DNA from: Chromera velia
Taxonomy: Eukaryota > Sar > Chromeraceae
Assembly: GCA_018398765.1 (NCBI GenBank)
Contig: JAHBMJ010001817.1
Location: 1-25,764, forward strand
Direction of reading: 5' to 3'
DNA length: 25,764 nt
Shown here: piece after piece, positions 9,086 through 24,780 of the stretch
Numbering within the stretch: position 1 is the stretch's first letter
Layout: each line of letters begins with the position of its first letter
Notes under the pieces: model-generated
Database searches by the model: none
The model's input: the letters and a program-made list of their open reading frames with translations, nothing else
What the model was told of the DNA's origin: nothing
Made by a program: the position numbers and the translations under genes

Positions 9086-9108
9086 GGGAAGGGAAGGGAA
9101 GGGAAGGG
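9086..9108 (+). other. G-quadruplex-type G3 runs
   Basis: Five GGG runs spaced by AA, a textbook intramolecular G4 pattern on the plus strand. It falls within the 3' part of the BTB-like transcription unit, or just past it. Confidence 0.6.
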
Positions 9109-9472
9109 TGGTTTCTCTTTCACGTGTTTCGGTCGTCGTCTCTTCTTTATTTCCCTTACGCATTCATTCCCTTTGACTCTACCTTCCCACCTTTCCACCT
9201 TTGCAGACACCAGTCTGCCTGACTTGTCCTATGTGGATTGTGTGCATGCATGGATGCTCATCCGTTTTCGGAACATTCTCTGGCCCTCTCTCCTCATCAG
9301 ACGTTTGATTCATTTTTTTCTCCTTTTCTCTCAACCACTTCCTTCTTCTGGTACATCTGCTTTTCGGTCTCTCTGGTGGATCGATCGTCACGGTCTTTCT
9401 TATTTTTCTTTCTTTCTTTCTTTCCTGCATGGAACGGCCGGGGGTTGGGGGGTGAGAGGGAACGGCCCCTAA

Positions 9473-11165
9473 AGTTCACACGGAGGGGGGGGGGGGTTCC
9501 CGTCTCTAGGTGCGTCTCTGTCTCCCTTGACAGCGTGCGGGTGTGAGAGAATTCGTCTTCTTAGTTGCAGAACGTCCGTTGAATTCAAAGTGGCTTCAAT
9601 ACAGAAAGAAAGGCATCGATTTGCATGTATTCTGCTTTTGTGGTGCGCCTCAAAGAAGGGCGACTAAGCAGTGTGTCTGCATGCATATATGGTCCGTTGA
9701 GGAGTGCACACCCGAGTGAGCTTCAAAGAAGAGACTCTGAAAGGAAGAGGGGCCTGCGCATCTGCCTCCCCCTTAGAGTGTTTCTCTTTCCCTTTTCGCT
9801 GTCAACCCCTTCATTCACTTGGATTCTCAAAGATGCAGTCCCCATTTTCGGTTGACTCCCTGATAGCATGACAAGTTGGAGGGTGGCTGTTTATCGGGGA
9901 TGTCGCCTTTGATCATAAGTCCAACTTAATTCGGTGAAATGTGAAAGAATAAGCAAGGAAGTTTTCAATTCCTTCGATTCATGGCTTTCCCCCTTTCCTG
10001 AGACTCCCTCCGTCTCAGCATTTAGCCTGAGTTCAGTCAGTAATGAACTTAAAAGCGGCTTCGTTTTCTATGACAAATTCGGTCTCACTCCTTTTTTACG
10101 ATTTCTCATCTATAGTTTACCATATGATTTACATTGTTAGTTTCGGATTGATTGATTGATTGATTGATATGTTCCGCCCTAGGGCCTTCCCGCTATGTCT
10201 ATCTGTCGGATAAATTAAAAGTTAAAACATAACAATAAGTTATAATAGAATATAACAGATAAATAGATACAAAGACTGAATACTAAATAATAAGTGATAA
10301 GTGATTTATCGGTGCCCATGTACTGCCCTAAGACACTGTCGCCGTTTTGTCTTTTAGAGGTCGCCCCCCGCTATACTGGCTAGGTTTTGGGTTAAAGATT
10401 ATATATAGGCTAAAAAAATTTTGTTTTATTTGTTGTAGCCTACAATTAACCTATAGAAGCCTGTAGGTGGCAGGCCTTTATGGTCTTATATAGTTGATCT
10501 TAATTGTTTGATACTCCTTTTCCCTGGCCGGTAAGCGCGGGTCTAGAGTAAGTTGAAACCACAAAACCGGGCCATGTAATTCAAGTTATTAAAGTCGACA
10601 TCATATCGCTAGTCATATCGACGACATGCACCGACTCCACGCCCAAGACTGGACGGGGGGGGGGAACTGGTAGGAACATAATCATCAGCTAGCCTGTAAA
10701 TGCAAACTAGAGTGCAAATCTAATTACATTCATCAACTTAGAGTTTAGAACGTAATCTTGTACACTAGCCTCGGCACTAGCTTACGTATCACTAGACTTA
10801 TATCAAAATATGAACTGGAATATATGAAACACTATACATATAGGTCAAACAATATAACAATTTAACATACAGTCATAAATAGTCATAAACAAAGTAACTT
10901 GAAATAATACGAACCTATACCAGCTTAACTCATAATATGTATAATACTACAGTCTTGATACTATATCCCCTTCAAAGTTATTAATAATTACTGGTAAAAA
11001 GTACGGTGTTATTGTTACAACTTATTGAGGGTCGGTGTTCTTCATCTGTTTCATTCTTTCCGTTTTTCCTCTTATCTTATAGCTTGTATTACAAGAAAAC
11101 GCTTGCATGCTCTTCAGAAAACTGCGACAACAAAATCATCGATACGCATTCACCGAAACCCGCAG
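9473..11165. other. AT-rich intergenic region between convergent genes
   Basis: No supported gene is present. A (CTTT)n run at about 9408-9424 and a G10 run at about 9487-9496 lie at its left edge. The part 10200-11000 is strongly AT-rich with many TATA/ATAATA words and no open frame of note. It holds copy B of the dispersed repeat at 10147-10194. The right end should include the 3' untranslated region of the GOST gene. Confidence 0.5.
10147..10194 (-). repeat. dispersed repeat end with (ATCA)n tail, copy B
   Basis: The plus strand reads (GATT)n, then ATGTTCCGCCCTAGGGCC and TTCCCGCT. This is the reverse complement of 1145-1187 with a single base difference over more than 40 nt. The copies are 9 kb apart in opposite orientation, as expected for a transposed family and not for a local duplication. 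Confidence 0.8.
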
Positions 11166-16231
<5,066 letters not shown>

Positions 16232-17188
16232 GCTGCACGGTGGATCTTTGCCGAGAGGGAAATGAACTCTGGTACAGAATCAAGCATGTTAGTGGGCAAT
16301 ACAATTTGGCATTTTTTCATGCCGATGAGCGCATATGACATGAGAGAGATGGCTGCCTGATCATCCAATCAACCTTTCTCTGATCTCGGAGACGGCATCA
16401 TGATCCACTCCCAGAGACGCAGTTTTGGAAAGTTGATAAGGGTCCTTGATCTTGACATCCCGCGCTTGACTGAATTCTGTGGTTGACGTTCTTGTCAATC
16501 CGTACAGTGCGAGAGAGAGTCAACGATTGATTGCAGCAGTGTAGGCCCATACATGAAAACTTCCGGTCACTGGGCAGACTATGGCAGACTGATAGTAGAC
16601 TCATCGGCGTGCCGGCCGGGGTTCTCTCGCGCGTCCGGGCCCGCGGGCCCCATGCAGCAAGGCCGCTTTTGTATGTCTCTGAATTGGATTTTATTTTTTT
16701 ATTTTACAAGTGAGTGCGCGCGCTTTGCGCGCAGAAGTGACTAAGGTCTTGTGAGTGTGTTATGACGTACGGGCTAAAGGAAAACGTTAGAAAACGTTAA
16801 AAAACATAAGCATGCAGATAACGGTCTGATTACTAAATCTTTTCCTGAGCTACTATTGGTCTCCAAATCCATCAATTGTAGAATAAGTGATGAACTGAGG
16901 GTATAAGATTCTATACAGAAAGTCTGTCACACAGGAGAAACAAGAAACAATCTCCCCTCAACGGTTTTCAACCATCGGAGCAGGCCAATCAGTGAGAGAT
17001 TGGCATGGTTTCACAGAATTCATCATCTATGCATTCATATGCATCGCGGCCCGTAAAGGCGCCGGACCCGGGCCGAGCAGACGCGCGCCAGCCGCAGGAT
17101 AATTGATCTGACAATTACCCCCCATGAATCATATATGTATGCATTCATGCAAACATTAATCGTCCATTCAAACCCTCAAAAACTTCGT
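16232..17188. promoter_or_regulatory. 5' flank of the GOST gene, with GC-rich palindromes
   Basis: No gene was seen. A perfect 14-bp palindrome GGGCCCGCGGGCCC lies at 16637-16650, and a hairpin TGCGCGC-GCTTT-GCGCGCA lies at 16715-16733, in otherwise AT-rich DNA. A second GC-rich patch is at 17045-17097. These sit 400-870 bp upstream of the GOST start and downstream of the copia remnant. They could be promoter-associated or remnants of a mobile-element end; neither is shown. Confidence 0.3.
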
Positions 17189-18733
17189 CTATCTATCTGC
17201 GTGCTGTGCACCAGTCGGCACCCAACGTGTCTCAGCCTTCAGTTCTCCCAACATCTCAATCACAAGTTTTAACTCATGTTGGAAACGAGGCTCTGACGCG
17301 CATAGTCCACTTCTCAACTGAAAAACAAAAAGCTGGGAGTCAGTCAAGATAACAATAAGAGGATTCACCCCCCAAAGAGACTTTATAAAGTCCCTATAGT
17401 GGTAAATCTCCTTGTATCCATCCTTAAAAGCCAACAGCTCTGCAATAGTGGTGCTGTCAAGCTTCCTCCCCTCTTTCCTCGACCTCCACATAACTGTGTT
17501 GTCGTAGTCGAGTTGGGTGATATCACCAGCGAGGGCAGACTCACCCACCAACTGAAACTCCATCCCTTTACGCCCTTCTTTTTTGTCTCTGTTATAAGAT
17601 GTATCGACCTAGCTAAGCAAGACGGGTCTCTCCCCCTTCTTTAATGAATGCAGACGGAGGGGACGGACTGTCGACTTGGCATAACGGAGCGCCTTGTCAA
17701 CAGCATGCAGGGACTTGCGGGATAGCTTTATGTTGTGTCTAGACAGAGCAGAAAACAAAAAAGAAAGATGCGGCTGTGGCTTCACCATCCACTCAAGCTT
17801 TCCCACCTTTTCTTGATGCTCTGTCTGCAAGGAGGGATCAATCTCTCCCTCACTAACAGTAATGTCTGCAAAATCTCTCTCAGTCAGACATTCTTCCTTT
17901 TCCTCAATCCCTGCACAAATGTTCTGCACGTACTACCCCTGATCCCAGAGCAACTCACCCCTGGACATACAAACAGATAGACCGCAGTAAGTATGGAAAG
18001 CCCCATCATCCATCCTCTCTGGCTCATCGGTCTTTATGTGCTTCTGCAGAGACCGAATCTCTTTTACAGCGTCTGTAGCGAAAATGAAGAGATCGTCCAC
18101 ATACATAACCATCAGAGCGATCGGCTTGCCACTCCGGTCGCACTTAACTAGAATGCTCTCACTCACCTCCTTCCACCCTTCCTTTCCAGTAACAGAATTC
18201 TTGAAAAATTGAGTGTACCTCGAGGGGCATCTTTCAGCCCGTAGGCTGCTTTCACGATGCAAACAACCAACCCCCCTCTCAGCTGCGGAATCACATGAAA
18301 GGGCAACTCATCTGGCAGATGGAGCCAGATGTTCTCATCACTGTACGGGCACTGGAGGAATGCAGTTGTCACATCTGTCTTAGCAGCCTGCAACCCTTGA
18401 GTGAGAGCCCATACAATGGCTGCCCTCACAAGGCCTGAATTTGTAGTGCCAGAGTAGGTCTCTAGCAGGGGACGCTTGTCTTTGAACCCCCTCACGACCA
18501 GATGACTCTGTGGAACTCTCTCTCCATTCTTCAGCTTCCAAGTTCTAACCATGCAGAGAGTCAGAGGCTTGACTCCCTTCTGTCGAGCGTCCTCACGAAA
18601 CAAGATCTCGTCAAGACTGAACACCCCACACTCAAGCCAACGACGGAACTCTTTCTCATCGCTCTCTCTAAACAACTCCGCACGGATCTCTTCATCTGTT
18701 ACTGTTACTAGGTGTCCTTTCGCGGCATTCTCT
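17189..18733 (-). pseudogene. Ty1/copia retrotransposon pol remnant (RT and RNase H)
   Basis: Reading leftwards, [15 protein letters not shown] and [10 protein letters not shown] then [19 protein letters not shown] match the RVT_2 reverse transcriptase of Ty1/copia elements. YGLKDAPR is followed by a frame change near 18222, then the catalytic YVDD box at 18092-18103. Further on, HLSFLFSALSRHNIKLS and AVDKALRYAKSTV match the RT-RNase H connection, and STTIAELLAF with GAQHADR match RNase H. In-frame TAG codons occur at 17933-17935 and 17609-17611. Integrase and gag are absent upstream and no LTRs were found, so this is a 5'-truncated, dead copy. A TAG precedes the open frame near 18740. Confidence 0.85.
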
Positions 18734-18974
18734 TCATGCTAAAGTAACTGCTGCTATGCGCTAGTCTAGACATAAGAAAATAGAGTTAAAAGAAAGCATT
18801 TAATGAAAGAAAAATGAATCTTAAATGATAGAAAATAATAGAAAAGAGGCAACGAATTTAACATTTTAACTTGGATAAGGAGACAAGATCAAACGATTGA
18901 AAATAAAAATAAAAAGAAGCAAAAAGATAAGAAAAGACAAGAATTAGGTAAAGACGATCTCTAAGTTAGGACCT

Positions 18975-19046
18975 AGCCTCCGTAGCCTAATGGTCAGGAC
19001 GAGAGGCTCGGACCGAGAGGTCCCGAGTTTGAGTCCCACCATCGGC
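18975..19046 (+). repeat. tRNA-like relic or tRNA-derived SINE head
   Basis: TAGCCTAATGG at 18983-18993 fits the RNA polymerase III A box, and AGTTTGAGTCC at 19026-19036 fits the B box with one change, about 43 nt apart. The region where an anticodon arm should be is CTCGGACCGAG, a stem with almost no loop. The T-arm and acceptor stems do not pair properly. It is therefore not a functional tRNA; a decayed tRNA or SINE head is more likely. Confidence 0.45.
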
Positions 19047-19077
19047 AGAATTCTAAAATACATGTATCCAAATAAAG

Positions 19078-19365
19078 CACGGTCTAAAATCGATAAGAAC
19101 TGAATAAGACCTGGTCTAAAATCGAAGATAAAAAGAAGCGCGATCAGAAATCGAGACGTCGAATAGTGCGCGGTCTGAATTCGAATAACCATCAGACCAA
19201 AAACCGAATAGTGCACGGTCTGAATTCGAAGTACCCGAATACCACTCGGTCGAAACTCACAATACCCGATTTTATCTGGTCGAATTCTGCGCGGTCTGAA
19301 TTCGAATTTAAGCACGGCGATTAATCGGCTCTGAAGTCGAATAATCGCCCGGTCTGAATGGACTG
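19078..19365 (+). repeat. degenerate minisatellite with GGTCTGAATTCGAA core
   Basis: The core GGTCTGAATTCGAA occurs exactly at 19172-19185, 19217-19230 and 19293-19306. Decayed versions are at 19081, 19113, about 19249, about 19278 and 19351. Most copies are preceded by GCRC or similar. Spacing is irregular at about 30-45 bp. The minus-strand frame across it is open and repeats FRP/IQT motifs, which I read as a by-product of the repeat. Confidence 0.6.
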
Positions 19366-20164
19366 TCGCATCTGCAAAATCGGATCACGCAAGAAAAATC
19401 AAAATCTAGATTTCCCTGAGAGGATCTCCGAGGTCATAGGTCATCTCGGGAGGTCCGACACTATCAGAATTGCCTTTCTGAAGTCAACCTCCAAACTTGA
19501 GCAAAAACGCGAAGATCTGCATTCGATATTGACGTGAAATTGAGTGATAAGCGATCAACCTTAGCGCTATAGATTGAATTTTCTGGAACCTGACCTCTGA
19601 CTCTTCAGACACTTAGATCATCTTGGAGCCTCACTGGAGCCTGACTAGTGTCACTTCCCTTTATCTATTCTGAGGGCTTCCTGTAGCTCTTAACACGTGG
19701 TGACGCCGAAGCTCGAGAGAGACTAATCGTGTCTCATTGAGCAGAGCGAACAGAAAGCAACCTTCTCTTCTTTACCCCAGCAAACACAACCGAATCTGAA
19801 GACAACTATTCCTTTCCCGCTTATTCAGACGATGCAAGAGACTCTTTTCCTTACAGGAAACTCAAAGAAAAGAAGAAAGGAAAGAATTGAGTACTTTGGG
19901 CTTTTCCTCTCTTTTCACAACAGACATCTCCGGGCTCTTTTCGTGCAACCTCACCTGACTCCACTCGACTTAGCTGTCCCCACGCCTCTCCGTCTGTCCT
20001 CGTTCAGGGTGGTCTCTGCCGAAACGTGGAAAAGAATAGCCCCTCTGGACCCAGCGCTGTCTGGTCTCCCCCTCTTGCCGAACAGGCTACCGACCCACCA
20101 ATTTTCCTTCACCCCTACTCCTCTGCACGTCTTCTGCCCGTTCTGACTAAAAGGAGAGACCTGC

Positions 20165-20185
20165 AAAAAAAAAAAAAAAAAAAAA
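20165..20185 (+). repeat. A21 homopolymer
   Basis: Twenty-one consecutive A residues. This could be a slippage tract or the tail of a retroposed RNA that inserted here. No matching gene copy or target-site duplication was recognised upstream. Confidence 0.9.
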
Positions 20186-20247
20186 TTAAGATCCTTCTGC
20201 TACTTTGTGCAAACTTCTGTGTTCTGACTGAAACCAAACCTGACAGC

Positions 20248-20633
20248 GAAGCTCTGTCAAAATTCAGCTTCCAAGCAAAACTCCGATCTCGGATTCTGTT
20301 CTGTATTGTAGTGCCGCTGACCGTGACTTCATTGACCCGATAGAGAAAGCCCAGGTAATTGCAGACCGGACTATAGAAGAAAACTATAAGTTCACTCGCA
20401 GCAGAGAGGGTTTCCGAACCTTTCTTCTGGATCAACAGACAGCCTTCCTGAAAGCACACCACCGTCTCTCAGAAAGAATCCACCAAGCCCTTGCACTAGA
20501 CACCATCAGTCAAGAGAGGTTCATGTCTGTCTATTCCAAATACCTTCCCCCGTACGTTGAACCCCCAGGACAGTACATTTGCTCCGTGAGAGACTGCCCT
20601 TTATGTCGTTCACAGAATGCCACCAAAAGTTAA
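20248..20633 (+). CDS. upstream open frame of the gypsy element
   Basis: An open frame without an early ATG, running to TAA 20631-20633. It encodes a charged helical segment (FLLDQQTAFLKAHHRLSERI) and ends with a Cys-rich CSVRDCPLCRS. It overlaps the start of the next frame (ATG 20617) by 17 nt. TTCTGTTCTGTATTGTAG, ending at 20307, would make a good splice acceptor, so it could be an exon. It may be a leader peptide, the N-terminus of gag, or an unrelated gene fragment. No family was recognised. Confidence 0.3.
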
Positions 20634-21936
20634 GAAGGTAATCAAGCCTAAGGCTAAAGGCCTTGCACAACCAAAAGTAAAAGCAAAGGTAAAAGCGAAA
20701 GCAAAAGCTCACCCAAAAGCCAAGGCTGCTCCACCAGCAGCACCCGTGGTCCCTCAGCCAGAACCTGCGAATGATCCCCCTCTCCCAGCCAGCCATATAG
20801 CATCAGAAGAAGCCGGTGTACCCGAAAGACAGGTAGAGGAACAAGCCCAGCCATTGGGCCTGCAGCAAATAAATCAACATGAACAGCAAGAACAGAATCA
20901 AGGGGGCAACTTAATGAGCATAAATGCCGCAGGCGCTGTTCACAACGCACAGGGTTTAATGCAATCTGCCATCTTTTAGGAAGTAAAGAACAAACTAGAA
21001 AGACAGGGGGTCCTTCTGTAACCCAGAGAAGATGGAACATATGATTTCGTCTTTATGATAGATAGACAAAAGAGAAATGATAGGGCAAACAAGGATACAG
21101 AGAGACAAACAGCAGTGGCAGCATCAGTGCCTTCATCCATCGCTCCAGTCAGACAGACACACAACACTTTCTCTAATCAAGAAAGGCGTGTGAACCCAGT
21201 AAGTGCAGTCAAACAAACTGCTCCCTCCTCGGAGATAGTAAACCTAAAAATCTCTGTCGACTTACCTCACTTCCACGGGGATTGGGTGACCGCTCCCACC
21301 TTCTGGAATTCGTTCGAAATGCTTGCTTTGTCCTGCAGATGGACATTCACGGCAGTCAGAGATGTTTACTTTCCCTCTGCTCTACAAGGATCTGCTCGTC
21401 AATGGTACAACAGACTCCCTTTTGCCGACAGGATAGCTATCCAAAATCTGTTTGACCTCAAAACCTTGTTCTTGGACATGTATTCCATCGACAAGAATGA
21501 AGCAGAAAACATACGGATCACCCTCTATCAGATAAAGCAGCTTGAGCATGAGTCCATAGATAAATATGCAGAAAGATTTCAACGCCTCTGTGAGGGAGCA
21601 AATTTGTCCATCAATTCTAAGGAAGCCATGACTGCGTTCAACAGAAGTCTCCGAGAATCCACCATCAGAATGCACTTACAAGAAAACTATCCCACCTTTT
21701 CAGCACTATTGAAGGAAGCCAGGAGACTTAGTGCAATTATCGGCAACACTTGCAGTAGTGATAGTGAAGAAAAAGGAGGTTTAAAAGTTAGTACCGTGGT
21801 CACGGGGGGAGATGAGGGTCAGGCAGCTACACAATCGACACAAAGACAAAACCTGCTGCCAAGAGAAGAAGACGCAGTGCGAATGGACATGGCAGCCCTG
21901 GTGAATGCGATCGTTAATAGTACCACTGCAGACTGA
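20617..21936 (+). pseudogene. gag: basic N-terminus and capsid (Retrotrans_gag)
   Basis: ATG 20617 opens a Lys/Ala/Pro-rich region (KPKAKGLAQPKVKAKVKAKA) that stops at TAG 20977-20979. The same frame meets TAA at 21019-21021 and then runs open to 21936. The capsid region has LPHFHGDWVTAPTFWNSFE, ALQGSARQWYNRLPF, LYQIKQLEHESIDKYAERF and FNRSLRE, the standard landmarks of the Retrotrans_gag family. Without the two stops, N-terminus and capsid would be one polypeptide. A start at ATG 21055 is possible for the capsid alone. Confidence 0.8.
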
Positions 21937-22578
21937 GTGTAAGAGCAGAGAATGAACTGTGACAAGTGTGGAGGACAAGCTCCACACACGGCAGACGGAT
22001 GCATACTCTCTCCGTTCACAATATGTGAATATTGCTTTAAGCAAGGTCACAACAGTGCAGTATGTCGCACAAAAAAGAGAGATGACTATCGAAAGCAGGC
22101 TGCCCCTTCTCCTTTTGGAATACCCAGAACGGCTGCACATCTCTACAGTGGACCACAGGGCCTTAGGAATGTTAAAAAAAGACCAGATTTCTTCCCTCCA
22201 ACAGATAGACAAACCCAACCTCGGTGGAATAAAAGGCCCAACTTTTCATGTGACCAAAATTTCGAACCACGATACCCGAGGTGGAGAGAAAGCCAGGATA
22301 ACTTACCAGCAAATCCCTTCTTCGCTGTTCAAGGGCGAACTGCTCCTCTTTTGCCATATCCTCAGTCTGCTCGACCCCTCCCACAGGTCGGCCAGCAAAG
22401 GGGAATGCTGGCACTTCCTCCTCCTACACAAAAAAGAATGCTTCCACTTCCCGCTCCGCCTCCTGGCCTTAAACCTGATATCAGGACAGGAGGAAACAGA
22501 CAACCAATTTTGGGGAAGGGGTTCAATAAAAGCGGGGACAGTCGATCGATGAATGGAAATCAGCAAAAATATGGTTAG
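21937..22578 (+). pseudogene. gag: nucleocapsid with CCHC zinc knuckle
   Basis: Same frame as the capsid, separated from it only by TGA 21934-21936 and TAA 21940-21942; the next ATG is 21952. CDKCGGQAPHTADGC is followed by a perfect C-x2-C-x4-H-x4-C knuckle (CEYCFKQGHNSAVC) at 22024-22065. The rest is a Pro/Arg/Gln-rich tail typical of nucleocapsid. It ends at TAG 22576-22578, overlapping the pol frame. Confidence 0.8.
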
Positions 22579-23488
22579 GTCTGCAGACCAGGAGCCTCTG
22601 CAGACCCACTCATTTCAAATGGCTCCTCCTGAAAGGAAGGACACCTTGCTTTCAATTGTTCTCTCGCGGAAAAGACCCATGCATGAAGTGTCTTTTGATC
22701 TGTGTGAAGCGCAAGAGCGAAAAGAAAGGAAGATTGATTCCCTGCTTTCTTCTGCATTGAATAAAGGTGTAGTAGGCGTTCGAACCGACCGAAAAGAGGA
22801 TAGCGACCGAAAGGGAGAAATCCAAATCCACGAGATTGCCCATATGCTTGCTGCACCTGAAAAGAAACAGAAAGACGAAGAAAGAAGCACCAATGTGAAC
22901 AAGAAGAAAGTAGCACATGTTCATTTGTCTTCTATAGCTGCGAGAGTAGGACTGCTCCTCCTGCTTGAAAGAAAGGTGATTGTGGCTGCGCTTGTGGACA
23001 CAGAGGCAGATGTTAGTTTGATCAGCGAGGCTACATAGGAACGATTAAAAATGGAAAACCCACAGTTGAAGGTTTTTCCTTCAGCCATCCAGATTGAAGG
23101 GGAAGGGGGAAAAGAACTGGAAACAAAAGGAGTCGTTACATTGAAATTCTTTTTTGGTGAAGGGCATAAATGGCAGTTTCATGTTTCTCCTGTACTCAGT
23201 CATATGTGTATATTGGGAAAAGATTGGTTAGATGCTCATGCTGAAGGAATTTTCTTTCAACCAGATAGGCTAAAATTGAGGAAAACGTCTAGAAAGGAAG
23301 CTTTCTCTCTTCCCCTCTCTCCCATTTTGAAACTCGAGAAGTCCAAGCAGGTCTTCTCGGTTTCGGTGGTGACTCCCTCTTCCACTCGACTTACTGAAAG
23401 ACAAGCTTCTCTTCTCTATTTCTCCCTCCTTCCCGCCTGTGAGTCTCTCATACCAGATGGCATAGATGTCCATGTCGAACCCACCTAG
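22553..23488 (+). pseudogene. pol N-terminus: aspartic protease with altered active site
   Basis: The pol frame begins around ATG 22553, +1 relative to gag. After a charged linker, IVAALVDTEADVSLIS is the retropepsin active-site segment. The usual Asp-Thr/Ser-Gly triad reads Asp-Thr-Glu at 22997-23005, which should abolish catalysis. TAG 23036-23038 interrupts the domain shortly after. The same frame then continues with MCILGKDWLDAH, matching the conserved C-terminal strand (ILG-x-D-x-L) of gypsy proteases, and reaches TAG 23486-23488. Confidence 0.75.
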
Positions 23489-24780
23489 ATGGAGTTGCCT
23501 GCAGGAATTTTGATTGCAAATATCGTCAGCAAGGTGCATGACAGGAAGGTGTCTGTGATAGCTGTAAACACCACCTGCCATGACTACACCCTCCCAGGCA
23601 GTCTGCCCGTTGCATCTGTGTCTATTTGTTCTGATCTCATCCAAAAGGACTCAAAAGAGAAGGAAGCATCAATGGAGGGAAAGAAGGGTAAAAGAGAAAA
23701 GAAAGTGGAAGAAGAAAAGAAGGAGGAAGCAGAAGTAAAGAAACAAATAGAAGAAGCTGTAGAAAAAAATGATCAGCTCAAAGAAGAACAAAAGGAACAG
23801 CTGAGAAACTTACTCCTTAAATACATAGAGCTCTTCCCAGCAAAGGAACAGGCAGGCACCCTCAAGGGAATCGAGGTGGAGGTCGATACGCAGGGAGCTG
23901 ATCCTGTCTTTCAGAAGCCTAGACCAGTGCCCCACGCCCTGAGGGAAGAAGTGAATGAAATCATCACTGATCTGCAGGTACAAAGAGTAATTGAACCATA
24001 TTCATCTGAGTGGGGGTCACCCCTGGTGATAGTAAGGAAGCCAAATGGACGTCTTCGCGTATGTGTCGATTTAAGAAAAATCAACTCTCTAATCAAAATC
24101 CCTCGCTATCCGCTGCCCAATATGGATGACCTGCTGCACAAATTGCAAGGCAAATGTTTTTTCACATCACTTGACTTAAAGGGGGGGTTTCATCAAGTAC
24201 CGGTCAAAGAAGAACACAGAGACAGACTGGCTTTCGTGACAGAAAGAGGAATGTATAGGTATGCAAAGATGCCTTTTGGTTTGGCGTCTGTGCCTGCGGT
24301 CTTTCAGAGGGCAGTTAACACAATGTTGGCGGGATTGATCGGATTGAGTGCACAAGCATACATTGACGATGTTTTGATTTCTTCTACTCCGTGGGAAAAG
24401 CATTTGATGGACTTGGAGGAAGTTCTTCTCAGGCTGAAAGATGCAGGGGCTCGTCTCGCTCCAGGAAAATGCGTGTTCGCTCGAAATGAGTTGATCTATC
24501 TGGGGCATGAGGTGTCAAGGGAAGGCATCCGACCATCAAAGAAAAAAACAAAATGCATGCAGAAAGTACAAGTACAAAAAACCCCCAAACAACTGAAAAG
24601 CTTTCTTGGAATGATTGGCTTCTACAGAAAATTCGTGAAAAACTTTGCACAAATAGCTGCCCCCCTCTACACTTTGCTCAAACATGACACACCTTGGCAG
24701 TGGCTAAGACTACAAGAAGTGGCTTTCCAGAAGCTAAAGGAGGCTCTTGTGCAGGACCCTATCCTCGTTCACTCTGAAAA
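23489..24780 (+). pseudogene. pol: reverse transcriptase
   Basis: A Lys/Glu-rich linker (23640-23810) precedes the RT. Motifs in order are PHALREEVNEII, WGSPLVIVRKPNGRLRVCVD, PLPNMDDLL, FTSLDLKGGFHQV, MPFGLASVPAVFQRAVN, the catalytic YIDD box at 24359-24370, LIYLGHEVSREGI and LGMIGFYRKFV. The domain itself is intact and uninterrupted. An indel at about 24770-24780 moves the reading frame before RNase H. The frame that continues to 25072 is out of register with the true protein. Confidence 0.9.

Larger units (their letters stand above)
18734..20247. other. non-coding repeat-rich interval between two retroelements
   Basis: No supported gene is present. It contains A-rich DNA (18770-18960), a tRNA-like relic (18983-19037), a degenerate minisatellite (19078-19365) and an A21 run (20165-20185). 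Part of 19400-20250 probably belongs to the 5' LTR or leader of the gypsy element, but its other LTR lies outside the window, so the boundary cannot be placed. Open frames at 19832-20146 have no recognisable content. Confidence 0.4.

Noticed and set aside
18975-19046. Functional tRNA gene
   Set aside because: A and B boxes are present but the acceptor, anticodon and T stems do not pair.
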